Counted from the first letter of the stretch, positions 1-7,359 are shown. The stretch: 14,107 nt of DNA from a bacterium (GCA_028699365.1 JAQVUQ010000024.1:1-14107); one strand, 5' to 3'. Program-made: numbers and translations. Notes: generated from the letters alone by a model not told the origin.

Positions 1-811
<811 letters not shown>

Positions 812-846
812 TCCTTCCGTCTCCTCTCATCAAACTTTTATAGAGG

Positions 847-922
847 TGGAGCCCACGACCGGGATTGAACCGGTGACCTTATCCTTACCAAGGATACGCT
901 CTACCTACTGAGCTACGTGGGC
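847..922 (-). tRNA. tRNA-Thr (anticodon GGU)
   Basis: Read on the minus strand this is a 76-nt tRNA with an encoded CCA end (847-849). The acceptor stem GCCCACG pairs with CGTGGGC, the anticodon stem TATCC/GGATA closes a seven-base loop TTGGTAA giving anticodon GGT, and the T arm ACCGG-TTCAATC-CCGGT is intact. It sits 14 bp downstream of tRNA-Tyr and 35 bp upstream of tuf, so the three are very likely cotranscribed, as in the tRNA-tufB operons of many bacteria. Confidence 0.98.
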
Positions 923-936
923 GAATAAACAAAAAA

Positions 937-1023
937 TGGTGGAGGGGGGAGGATTTGAACCTCCGAAGGCGTAGCCAACAGATTTACAGTCTGCCCCCTT
1001 TGACCTGACTCGGGAACCCCTCC
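937..1023 (-). tRNA. tRNA-Tyr (anticodon GUA)
   Basis: An 87-nt class II tRNA on the minus strand with an encoded CCA (937-939). The acceptor GGAGGGG pairs with CCCCTCC. The anticodon stem CAGA/TCTG closes the loop CTGTAAA, giving anticodon GTA. A long variable arm follows, as expected for bacterial tRNA-Tyr, then a T arm GGAGG-TTCAAAT-CCTCC. It is the first gene after the strong promoter at 1076-1104. Confidence 0.98.
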
Positions 1024-1075
1024 ACGCCGCTAAGCCGTGACAGCCGGGTTATGACCCGACCGGCGTAACAAAGGA

Positions 1076-1104
1076 ATTTTACATAATCCGCATTCTTTTG
1101 TCAA
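1076..1104 (-). promoter_or_regulatory. Strong sigma-70-type promoter of the tRNA-Tyr/tRNA-Thr/tuf operon
   Basis: On the minus strand a perfect -35 TTGACA (1099-1104) is followed by a 17-bp spacer and a -10 TAAAAT (1076-1081, five of six consensus bases). Initiation would fall near 1069, leaving a leader of about 45 nt before tRNA-Tyr. That leader holds a short hairpin CGGGT-cata-ACCCG at 1045-1058. The -35 box begins only 12 bp beyond the stop codon of the flavoprotein gene, and I see no intrinsic terminator between them, so readthrough into the tRNAs is possible. Confidence 0.85.
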
Positions 1105-1116
1105 GCTGAACTCGGA

Positions 1117-2478
1117 TCATCCTGCAGCGGCCCCGATAGCCTCGGAGAAGGTAGGATAAGCATGGACCATACCGCCTATAGCTGATAGAGGCAATCCCAT
1201 TCTGATCGCAAGGGCGATTTCGTGTATCATTTCACCGGCCCTGCCGGCAAGTATCTGCCCCCCAACGACATTATCATCACTGTCGACGATCAGCTTGACC
1301 GTTCCCAGACTGATGCCTGAAACCAGAGCACGCCCCAGCCCTCTCAAAGGGTATTTATAGATCTTGATACCGTTTCCGTATTCCTTGCGCGCCTGTTCCT
1401 CGGTCATGCCTGCAAAGGCCAATTCCGGACGGATAAAGGTAACGGCCGGTATGGACGAGTAAACGGCCCGGAGACGACTGCCGGTGACGGCGTTATGGCC
1501 GGCGATGCCCCCTTCATAGGCAGCTACATGCGTGTAAAGCATCCTGCCGGCAACATCTCCGGCAGCCCAGATATTATCCGCCGTGGTGCGCATATGCACG
1601 TCGGTTGTAACGCTCCGGCCGTCGTATTTGACGCCCACCGCCTCGAGATTCAATCCGTCCGTATCGGGCTTTCTCCCGGCAGCGACCAGAACAGCCGAGC
1701 CTTTTACGCTCTCCACCCGGGAAGCGCCGTCGAAACGGGCTGCCGCCATCCCGTCCGCATCACGATAGAGTTCTCTGATCTTTATCCCGGTATGTATGTC
1801 GATTCCCCTGCCGAGCAGGATCGACATGGCTTCTTCCGCCATATCCCTGTCCACATGTCCCAGTATGGACGGAGCAACTTCGAGAAGATGCACTTCAAGA
1901 CCCAGGTCACGGTACAACTGGGCGAATTCGCAGCCGACGGCACCGGCACCGATAATTATAAAACTTTGCGGCAGCATTTCCAACTCAACTGCCTGCACGC
2001 TGGTCAGATAACCTGTCTCTTCCAACCCGTCTATCGCCGGCACATCCGGTCTTGAACCGGTAGCAATAATCGCTTTTTTGTAGCCTACCTCTTTATCTCC
2101 CGCTCGGATTATACCCGGAGTGACAAAGCTGCCCCGGCCGAAGATGACATCCACGCCCCACGCATCCAGCATCCTGCGAACCCTGTCCCCTGCCAGATCA
2201 GCTACGATCCTGTCCTTGCGCGCCTTCACGGCCGTATAGTCGTAAGAGGCCGACGGAACGCTGACACCCAGTTCCTTCCCTCTCTCTAACTCGGCATAAA
2301 AATGAGCAGCCTCCAATAACGCTTTGGTTGGAACACAGGCATGGAGGACGCAATCTCCGCCCAGTTCATCCGGACTTGTTTCGATCACAGCCGTCTTCAC
2401 ACCATGCTCGGCTGCCACTTCCGCCGCCGTGACTCCGGCCGATCCCCCGCCCAGTACCACAAGATCGTAACTATCCAT
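1117..2478 (-). CDS. Dihydrolipoamide dehydrogenase-family FAD/NAD(P) disulfide oxidoreductase
   Basis: A 453-residue class I pyridine nucleotide-disulfide oxidoreductase. From the ATG at 2478: FAD-binding GGGSAG near residues 10-15, redox-active CVLHAC (Cys-x4-Cys) near 43-48, ATGSR near 138, a second Rossmann motif GAGAVG near 176-181 followed by an acidic residue at the end of the next strand (suggesting NAD preference), AAGDV near 304, and the C-terminal His-Glu pair in HAYPTFSE near 438-445. All catalytic elements of the family are present. There is no N-terminal heavy-metal domain and no C-terminal Cys pair, so it is not a canonical mercuric reductase. No E2/E3 partner genes are nearby, so the substrate is open. 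I chose the ATG at 2478 because AGGGAGGAG lies nine bases upstream; a GTG eight codons earlier lacks a ribosome site. It follows the glycosidase-like gene by 27 bp. Confidence 0.9.
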   Translation of the reverse strand: MDSYDLVVLGGGSAGVTAAEVAAEHGVKTAVIETSPDELGGDCVLHACVPTKALLEAAHFYAELERGKELGVSVPSASYDYTAVKARKDRIVADLAGDRVRRMLDAWGVDVIFGRGSFVTPGIIRAGDKEVGYKKAIIATGSRPDVPAIDGLEETGYLTSVQAVELEMLPQSFIIIGAGAVGCEFAQLYRDLGLEVHLLEVAPSILGHVDRDMAEEAMSILLGRGIDIHTGIKIRELYRDADGMAAARFDGASRVESVKGSAVLVAAGRKPDTDGLNLEAVGVKYDGRSVTTDVHMRTTADNIWAAGDVAGRMLYTHVAAYEGGIAGHNAVTGSRLRAVYSSIPAVTFIRPELAFAGMTEEQARKEYGNGIKIYKYPLRGLGRALVSGISLGTVKLIVDSDDNVVGGQILAGRAGEMIHEIALAIRMGLPLSAIGGMVHAYPTFSEAIGAAAG

Positions 2479-2505
2479 GGTAGAAAGCTCCTCCCTGCTC
2501 ACTGT

Positions 2506-5010
2506 TTATAACTGAGCTCTGAACTGCAGCAGCCTGAAACCGTGCGGCTCCAGTTCCACCGTCAGCCTGTCAAGTTCCTCGCCCCGTCTGGGGGCGGTAT
2601 CCACCCATTCCCCCATCCGGCTGTCGTAGATAGACAGGTCGTAAATTGTTTCCGCGGCAAAGACGCCGGAGATTCTTACAGGTGCCATTATACCCTCGGC
2701 ACTGGAGCTTCCGATGCAGACCGATATCTCTCCCGTACGTCTGAAGGCCGTCAGATGAGCATCTATATCCAGAGGTTGAAAGAGACTGCTGATATCCTCA
2801 TCATAGGTTTCGGAATTGTAATCCGATTCAGCCTTGCCTCTGATATGGAAGTACAGCTCTCCGGCGATCCTGGACATGAAAACGGTCACCAGTTCTCCTC
2901 GCACGGGCAGACGATGAATAGACATCCAGCGCCAGTCGTCAGGCATCATCGGATCCAGACGGCAGCCGTCCACGGTTCCCTCAATACCGAAAAGACCCTC
3001 GACCACGGCCCAAAGGTAACGCGGCGGTTCCCATGGTGACAGGCGCATGCCATGGTTGATCAGGTTTTCGCCGTCGAACCATTCGGAGAACTGACCGGGT
3101 ATGGTGTTCCTGCCGCAAGGGTTGTCTATATAGAGGGAATAGCTGTTCCTTAGCGCCCTGACCATACTCTCTTTTTGAAAGCGCGACGCAGCAAAGGCAT
3201 ACCAGAAGGAGAGACCGGGCCAGACTCCTCCTGTCAGGCCTGCATTCACACCGGGACGATAATCCGGGCTGAACCTTGATAGAGTCCTGAGACCTCCTTC
3301 GGTCCAGAAATCGTATTTATCCAGGCGACTGATGATATTGAAAGCCATCTCCTCGGAGGCCAGCCCGAAGATGACGGGGAAAACCTCGTCGCAGGTGACA
3401 TCGGCATTGGCATGCCCCATGGTATCGATGTTCAGGTAATACAATCCGTTATCCTTATTTATGAGATGACGTCCGGCAGCCTCTTTCAGCTTCAAGGCGT
3501 ATTCGCGCCAATCCTCCGCCTCCTGTTGTTTACCGGCCGTTTCCGCCATAAAAGCCGCCGCCTGAAGCGCGCCATAGCACTCCGCGTTTATCTCAGTTAC
3601 CGCACCGCTGAGCGTGTAGCCGGGTATGATGTTGCGCCAGCCGCAGATACCCCAGACATCGCTGCCCTCGGCCGAACAGAATACCAGACCGCGATCATCC
3701 GTCTGGGAGAGAATATAATCGACCGCTGCCTTAACCCGGGGATAAACACGGCACGCAAAAGCCGTATCGCCGGTAGCCAGAATATGATGTCCCAGCGCCA
3801 CCACAACCAGCGGGGTGACATCGTTGATGTTGAGCCCGTAATCCTCTCTGCTGCCGTCGACCGCATCGTAATACTCCGGCATCTTGCCGTCCTCATACTG
3901 ATAGGAGATGAAATCTTCCAGGATACGCCTGGACCTTTCCGGTTTCAGCCAGTCACAGCCCATGGTAAACCAGGCCAGATCCCGCCCCACTACCTTGGCT
4001 GAACGGCCGGGATCGTTGCTGAAGCCGACGCCGCGAGGGTAATCCCCTGTTACCCTCAGCATATTGACTTTGCACCAGAAGTTGCCCTGATTGATTACTC
4101 TGTCCGGAGTGTGGGCAACGCCGTGCCCTGCGACCTCAGCCAGGCCGGAAACCGAAGCACTGAAGTTGTTCTGCAGATCGGCAGAACGTTCAGCAATGCC
4201 CTTCAGATCTCTGTCACCCCGGGATGTGAAGCCGATGATCAGATGCAGGCTCACCCCGCTACCGGGGGCGACTACGATATCTTTCTGCAACGCAGCCAGA
4301 AGGTTACCGCACGATGTCGTGTGCCCGGATAGACCGCCGAAGCCTATCAGCGCTCCGGGCCGCCCCATATCGGAAGTCGTTTCCCAGGCATCCGCCCGCT
4401 CCAGAAAGCCGGTAAATCGTATGTTATCAGGATTAGACCGATTGAAACAGCAAAGAAGACCGAGATTCTCGTCATAATATCCCTGCATGTCGGGCTCAGT
4501 CTCGCCGCGAATCTGGGAGTAAGCAAAGATCCTCAGTTCGGCCGTCTGCGAACTATGATTGGCAATGTATATTTCCCGATAGCAGACCGGCAGATCGCCG
4601 CACGCTTCCAACGGCAGCCATATTCTGTCCCTCACATGCAGATCCAGCAACAGACGGAAATTATGCTGCTGGTAGACAGGGTGGAAGGTAAAACTGCCGT
4701 CGCCGTCCTGCCTGAGGCGCGAATAGACATCGGCTTTGCCTAGTGCATACTCGACATTGCGATACGACAGAACGGTAGGAACTATCGATACGGCAGAGAC
4801 CACATGCCGGCCGATATCGTTGCTGAATATCGATCCGATATCCCCATTGCCCTTTGTAGCCACCCAGAGACGGGAGTTGCCGTAGCTGGCGCCGGATGAT
4901 AATCCTCTGTCAGGCATAACGTAGAACTGCATTCCGTCCTGGTGCATCCGCCCCGCCTGGACGGAGGCATCCGCGCCCGCTTTTCCGTAAGTGACCGGAT
5001 AACCCGACAT
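2506..5010 (-). CDS. Six-hairpin ((alpha/alpha)6) glycosidase-like protein, GDE/GH94-like
   Basis: An 834-residue protein without a signal peptide. The first ~300 residues look like a beta-sandwich of the kind preceding (alpha/alpha)6 barrels. The barrel runs from about 305 to 680: GRDLAWFTMGCDWL (342-355), EINAECYGAL (473-482, resembling the E(I/V)NALWYNAL signature of amylo-alpha-1,6-glucosidases), FSEWFDGENL (641-650) and SPWEPPRYLWAVVEGLFGIE (658-677), then a C-terminal beta domain with PDDW near 690 as in cellobiose-phosphorylase-type enzymes. The exact family and substrate cannot be set by eye; Glu and Asp residues in these motifs are candidate catalytic acids. The start has AGAGGAG seven bases upstream. 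It begins 12 bp after the secreted protein's stop and is probably cotranscribed. A cytoplasmic enzyme acting on an oligosaccharide is the simplest reading. Confidence 0.82.
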   Translation of the reverse strand: MSGYPVTYGKAGADASVQAGRMHQDGMQFYVMPDRGLSSGASYGNSRLWVATKGNGDIGSIFSNDIGRHVVSAVSIVPTVLSYRNVEYALGKADVYSRLRQDGDGSFTFHPVYQQHNFRLLLDLHVRDRIWLPLEACGDLPVCYREIYIANHSSQTAELRIFAYSQIRGETEPDMQGYYDENLGLLCCFNRSNPDNIRFTGFLERADAWETTSDMGRPGALIGFGGLSGHTTSCGNLLAALQKDIVVAPGSGVSLHLIIGFTSRGDRDLKGIAERSADLQNNFSASVSGLAEVAGHGVAHTPDRVINQGNFWCKVNMLRVTGDYPRGVGFSNDPGRSAKVVGRDLAWFTMGCDWLKPERSRRILEDFISYQYEDGKMPEYYDAVDGSREDYGLNINDVTPLVVVALGHHILATGDTAFACRVYPRVKAAVDYILSQTDDRGLVFCSAEGSDVWGICGWRNIIPGYTLSGAVTEINAECYGALQAAAFMAETAGKQQEAEDWREYALKLKEAAGRHLINKDNGLYYLNIDTMGHANADVTCDEVFPVIFGLASEEMAFNIISRLDKYDFWTEGGLRTLSRFSPDYRPGVNAGLTGGVWPGLSFWYAFAASRFQKESMVRALRNSYSLYIDNPCGRNTIPGQFSEWFDGENLINHGMRLSPWEPPRYLWAVVEGLFGIEGTVDGCRLDPMMPDDWRWMSIHRLPVRGELVTVFMSRIAGELYFHIRGKAESDYNSETYDEDISSLFQPLDIDAHLTAFRRTGEISVCIGSSSAEGIMAPVRISGVFAAETIYDLSIYDSRMGEWVDTAPRRGEELDRLTVELEPHGFRLLQFRAQL

Positions 5011-5022
5011 TCTTCGTCTCCT

Positions 5023-5730
5023 CTACGGTCTGCAAACCTTGCACGGCCTGTATCCCGCATTTACAGCGTTCTTCCTGGCCTTGAAGCATACGCGGTTGAC
5101 AGGCTTTATCTGCTTGACATACCGGCAGCCCGGGCGATGAAAGACGTGCGTATTTCTGGAGCCTGTATATGCACATCCTGACGCCTTTTCGTAGACTCCG
5201 GCCGGCAGCTTCAAGTCCGTGGGCCGTCCAAGCCTGAGTCGCATATCATCCGTCAGACTTACCAGCCCTATACTGGCGTATCCGTAGCCGCCGAGAGACG
5301 GAACGCCGTAATCGGATAGCGATGGAACGGCTATCTGAAAACGGCTCCCCGCCCTGTAAATCACATAGATATCCGTAACCACGACAAATGGAGGGGTCAA
5401 TACCGTCGGAGTAAAGATAATCGAGCCGTCGCGAAACCCCTGATAAGCATAGACATAATCGATGCCGAAAAACGGCCCGGATTTTCCGACCACCTCTATA
5501 GCCGCCTCCCCCAGCGACACCTCCGGCATGACAAATACTTTGAAGTAGAAATTCTCCGCTTCATACGGCTCGTTTCCCAGATAATCATCGTCCAATCCCG
5601 CCTGGGCAGCTTTCGTGGTCACTTCTGCAACTTTCTCAAGTGCAGATGTCTCTGCCGTCAACAGCCTTACCGGCATCACGGTCATGAGGGCCAGCAGCAG
5701 CAATAACCGGCATGCAACTCTCAGATGCAT
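5023..5730 (-). CDS. Secreted/anchored hypothetical protein with C-terminal Ada-like Cys/His tail
   Basis: A 235-residue protein I do not recognise as a whole. Residues 1-27 form a signal peptide (MHLR, then a Leu-rich core, then an AET boundary). Residues about 50-165 are rich in beta-strand-like patterns with Gly, Tyr and Val. The last ~48 residues, from YTGSRNTHVFHRPGC (188-202) through AGYRPCKVC (225-233), match the small Ada-type metal-binding module found at the C-termini of many secreted nucleases and lipoproteins, with Cys202, Cys230 and Cys233 and His195/His198 available as ligands. A perfect AAAGGAGG lies six bases before the ATG. It sits 30 bp downstream of the GerW-family gene and 12 bp upstream of the six-hairpin gene, inside one operon. 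Role unknown; the tail suggests zinc or nucleic-acid binding outside the membrane. Confidence 0.8.
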   Translation of the reverse strand: MHLRVACRLLLLLALMTVMPVRLLTAETSALEKVAEVTTKAAQAGLDDDYLGNEPYEAENFYFKVFVMPEVSLGEAAIEVVGKSGPFFGIDYVYAYQGFRDGSIIFTPTVLTPPFVVVTDIYVIYRAGSRFQIAVPSLSDYGVPSLGGYGYASIGLVSLTDDMRLRLGRPTDLKLPAGVYEKASGCAYTGSRNTHVFHRPGCRYVKQIKPVNRVCFKARKNAVNAGYRPCKVCRP

Positions 5731-5760
5731 ATCCGTCCTCCTTTACCTGCCGTTACAAGT

Positions 5761-6186
5761 CTACTTGCACGTTGACCGGCGCATTCTCCAGAGCATCATG
5801 AACATGCTGCCCAGAGTGGTGAAGAGGGCCAGGGCTATCTTGGTGGCATCAACTACCGGCTCCACCTTTACCCCTCCCGGGCCGATGCTGATTACGGCCA
5901 CAGGACGACCTGCAGCACCACCACCGCCGCCTCCTCCACCCCCGGTCTGAGAGGAACCGCCGCCGGGCTCTTCCGCTTCCGTTTCACCGCCGCCGGGTTG
6001 ATTGCCTATACCGTAGCCGAAGCCGATACCTACCGTTATTTCCGAAGCGGTAATAACCGTATGTTCCCCGGATACGACCGGCTGGCCGAAGACGGAGCCT
6101 GCCTGGGCCACGCCGATAAGCTTATCCATAAGTTCCATGCTTCGCTCCTGGCCTCTGCCGGCCGCATCAAGAATACCGTCGCTCAT
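5761..6186 (-). CDS. GerW/YtfJ-family sporulation-like protein
   Basis: A 141-residue member of the GerW (YtfJ) family. Evidence is the architecture: an amphipathic N-terminus, the segment GQPVVSGEHTVITASEITVGIGFGYG (family pattern G-x-P-V...T.I.P.S.V..GFG) at residues 34-59, a Gly/Glu-rich linker ending in nine consecutive glycines (82-90), then GRPVAVISIGPGGVKV (93-108) and a hydrophobic C-terminal segment (about 115-133) ending in basic residues. In Bacillus the founding member is needed for spore germination; homologues occur in non-sporeformers with unknown function, so a spore role must not be assumed. Start supported by AAAGGAGG nine bases upstream. The start lies inside the upstream gene, a 20-bp overlap that implies translational coupling. 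Confidence 0.8.
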   Translation of the reverse strand: MSDGILDAAGRGQERSMELMDKLIGVAQAGSVFGQPVVSGEHTVITASEITVGIGFGYGIGNQPGGGETEAEEPGGGSSQTGGGGGGGGGAAGRPVAVISIGPGGVKVEPVVDATKIALALFTTLGSMFMMLWRMRRSTCK

Positions 6187-6466
6187 CTCTTTCCCTCCTT
6201 TGCCGCACAGCAGCGGCTATAGAAAAAATGACGGACAGGGTGCTCAGCCCCAGTAGTCCTGCCTGAAGCAGGCGGGTGATATCCACTATCGCTCTGCGCT
6301 CGATACGGTCATCCTTCTCTATCAGAACGGCTGTCGGGCGCACCCATGCCAGGCTCATTCCCGCCAGACGGACTGAAAGAACCGCAGTCCGGGGAGTCAG
6401 GACGGTATCGCCGATCTCCACGGAACGTCCTGAAAAGGTTTCGTATCCTATCCTATCCTTGAACAC
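6167..6466 (-). CDS. Small single-pass membrane protein of unknown function, coupled to the GerW-family gene
   Basis: A 99-residue protein that I cannot assign. Residues 1-60 are a polar, beta-rich stretch (many Val/Thr/Arg alternations). Residues about 68-87 (LLQAGLLGLSTLSVIFSIAAAV) form one membrane helix followed by a strongly basic tail, RQRRERDERR, predicting an inside C-terminus. The start is GTG at 6464-6466; an in-frame TAG three codons upstream excludes a longer form, and AAGGGAG lies about ten bases before it. Its last 20 bp overlap the GerW-family gene, and both proteins have one C-terminal hydrophobic segment next to basic residues, so they may act together at the membrane. Confidence 0.68.
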   Translation of the reverse strand: MFKDRIGYETFSGRSVEIGDTVLTPRTAVLSVRLAGMSLAWVRPTAVLIEKDDRIERRAIVDITRLLQAGLLGLSTLSVIFSIAAAVRQRRERDERRYS

Positions 6467-6482
6467 GCTCTGCTACACTCCC

Positions 6483-6599
6483 TTATCTCAACGCCTGCAA
6501 CAGTGATTGCCCCGTCAGAACACCCGACGGATGATCTGCATAAATCGGACCGTAATATTTTATTTTGTCCAGGTCGGTACTGTAAGTTATTTTCGGCAT
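6483..6599 (-). CDS. Possible 38-residue small ORF leading the operon
   Basis: An ATG at 6597-6599 opens a 38-codon frame ending in TAA at 6483-6485 (starts MPKITYSTDL, ends QSLLQALR). The composition is protein-like, with no low-complexity stretch. Its stop codon overlaps the AAGGGAG that serves the next gene, 16 bp upstream of that GTG, an arrangement typical of operon neighbours. Against it: only a weak AAGG lies before the start, an in-frame stop lies four codons upstream, and I recognise no family. It could be a real small protein or the C-terminal remnant of a gene cut by the structured element at 6650. Confidence 0.35.
   Translation of the reverse strand: MPKITYSTDLDKIKYYGPIYADHPSGVLTGQSLLQALR
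6565..6593 (+). promoter_or_regulatory. Weak candidate promoter reading into the structured region
   Basis: On the plus strand TTGTCC (6565-6570) and TATTTT (6588-6593) are 17 bp apart, four of six matches to each consensus. Initiation near 6600 would precede the left structured repeat by about 50 nt. It overlaps the possible small ORF on the other strand, so both cannot easily be important. This level of match is expected by chance in AT-rich sequence. Confidence 0.2.
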
Positions 6600-6649
6600 T
6601 GCTTCTTTGCCTTACCTCTCACTTGCGTATGCTGTTACTTTGCTGCTGA

Positions 6650-6730
6650 GTTGTGGTCTCAGGGGATATATCGACGGCCGCTCATCCGGGTCCGTTAGAA
6701 CGCGTCCTCCGATATATCCCCTGATCCCCA
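6650..6730 (-). repeat. Left copy of the inverted hairpin module
   Basis: Read on the minus strand: TGGGGA, then a perfect 15-bp stem TCAGGGGATATATCG (6724-6710) pairing with its complement at 6673-6659, a one-sided GAGG bulge, a further 3-bp helix ACG/CGT (6705-6703 with 6676-6674), an apical loop starting CGTTCTAACGGACCCGG, and after the stem GACCACAAC. It matches the right copy in 63 of 81 aligned columns by hand count, including 19 identical bases, CGCGTTCTAACGGACCCGG, at the loop. Confidence 0.85.
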
Positions 6731-7232
6731 ATGATGAATGTAAACACCTGACCCCTTTCATCTTAACACGGCATGGCTCTATTGATGTTCGTGAATTTCT
6801 GCAACAGAGTAATTTAGCGACAACGCCAGTAGTTCTGCTGCCGAAAGATATTCCAGAGTTTTGCCCGAACATCAATAGTAAAATATGTGTTGCAGTATGT
6901 ACGATATGTATTGCAGGTAAGCAATATTAGCCGCTGATACAGGCCTTAAACTATGTTAAGATCGTTTGCAGGTCTGGAAGATAGCAGCCTAAGCAGATAA
7001 CTGAGACAACTAACGCATATTTCAGGGCAAGTTCTGTTAGCTGCTACTCTGGGAAGAATCAGCACCATGCCCTGTATGCATAATTATTAAGTTGCTATAC
7101 AAGAAGAGTATGTAACTAACAGGGATGGGACGAGGGGCCTGCCGATAGCGACATCTTAGGAGCAGAGAGCAGGCCCCGAGTCCTGTTTGCAAGTACAGCC
7201 GATACTGTTCTATGCATCGTAGTTGTGACGTG

Positions 7233-7312
7233 TGGGGATAAGGGATGGTAGCGAAGAGCGCGTTCTAACGGACCCGGTCGAGCGCCCGCAGCTATCTCCC
7301 TTAGACCACAAC
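7233..7312 (+). repeat. Right copy of the inverted hairpin module
   Basis: Read on the plus strand: TGGGGA, stem TAAGGGA (7239-7245) pairing with TCCCTTA (7297-7303), a bulged T, GGTAGC (7247-7252) pairing with GCTATC (7291-7296, one G-T wobble), a one-sided AAGA bulge in the same place as the left copy's GAGG, helix GCG/CGC (7258-7260 with 7287-7289), the same apical loop, and AGACCACAAC after the stem. Five base pairs differ from the left copy on both sides yet stay paired. Confidence 0.85.
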
Positions 7313-7330
7313 CCCAGCAACGCCGGCAAA

Positions 7331-7359
7331 CATATATACGCGGCAATGCTTTAAGTCAA
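7331..7359 (-). promoter_or_regulatory. Candidate promoter at the outer edge of the structured element
   Basis: On the minus strand TTGACT (7354-7359) and TATATG (7331-7336) are separated by 17 bp. Initiation would be near 7324, just outside the right hairpin module, so transcription would run through the whole element towards the GerW operon. Two more TTGAC cores lie just upstream, between 7371 and 7392. The -35 is good and the -10 mediocre. It could serve a noncoding RNA, the downstream operon, or both. Confidence 0.35.

Larger units (their letters stand above)
6650..7312. other. Structured noncoding element bounded by inverted hairpin modules (large ncRNA or MITE-like)
   Basis: About 660 bp without a convincing gene, lying between the dehydrogenase stop (7404) and the membrane-protein operon. 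Its two ends are inverted copies of one 80-nt module. Between them is a chain of hairpins: 6733-6738/6757-6762; a perfect 13-bp pair 6779-6791/6866-6878; 6909-6914/6921-6926; 6945-6949/6956-6960; a bulged helix from 6982-6988/7040-7046 inward; 7066-7075/7119-7127 enclosing 7091-7100/7108-7116; and 7128-7142/7169-7183. The region is clearly richer in A+T than the flanking genes. No transposase or reverse transcriptase is encoded. The ends suit either a short nonautonomous transposon or the terminal domains of a large RNA. The strand cannot be fixed because the motifs are symmetrical; a better promoter exists on the minus strand (7331-7359). No known RNA family is recognised. Confidence 0.6.

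Noticed and set aside
1117-2478. Mercuric reductase
   Set aside because: No N-terminal metal-binding domain, no C-terminal vicinal cysteines, and no mer genes nearby.
2479-2502. GTG start eight codons upstream for the flavoprotein
   Set aside because: No ribosome site before the GTG, while AGGGAGGAG sits at proper distance before the ATG at 2478, and the FAD-binding strand begins just after that ATG.
6612-6875. Minus-strand frame of 87 codons over the left module
   Set aside because: Spans the self-complementary hairpin, is rich in Arg, Ser and Cys like random sequence, and has no convincing ribosome site.
6724-6930. Plus-strand open frame through the left half of the element, ending with TAG at 6928-6930
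   Set aside because: It is fairly protein-like, but it has no internal ATG or ribosome site after the hairpin, runs straight through the left hairpin module upstream, and includes both arms of the 13-bp inverted repeat. I could not assign it; it may be a decayed coding remnant.
6650-7312. CRISPR array or autonomous insertion sequence
   Set aside because: There are only two inverted repeat copies rather than regularly spaced direct repeats, and there is no transposase frame inside.
6600-7320. RNase P RNA or tmRNA as identity of the structured region
   Set aside because: I looked for the conserved RNase P P4 strands and for the tmRNA alanine-tRNA-like ends with CCA and a tag reading frame on both strands and saw none.
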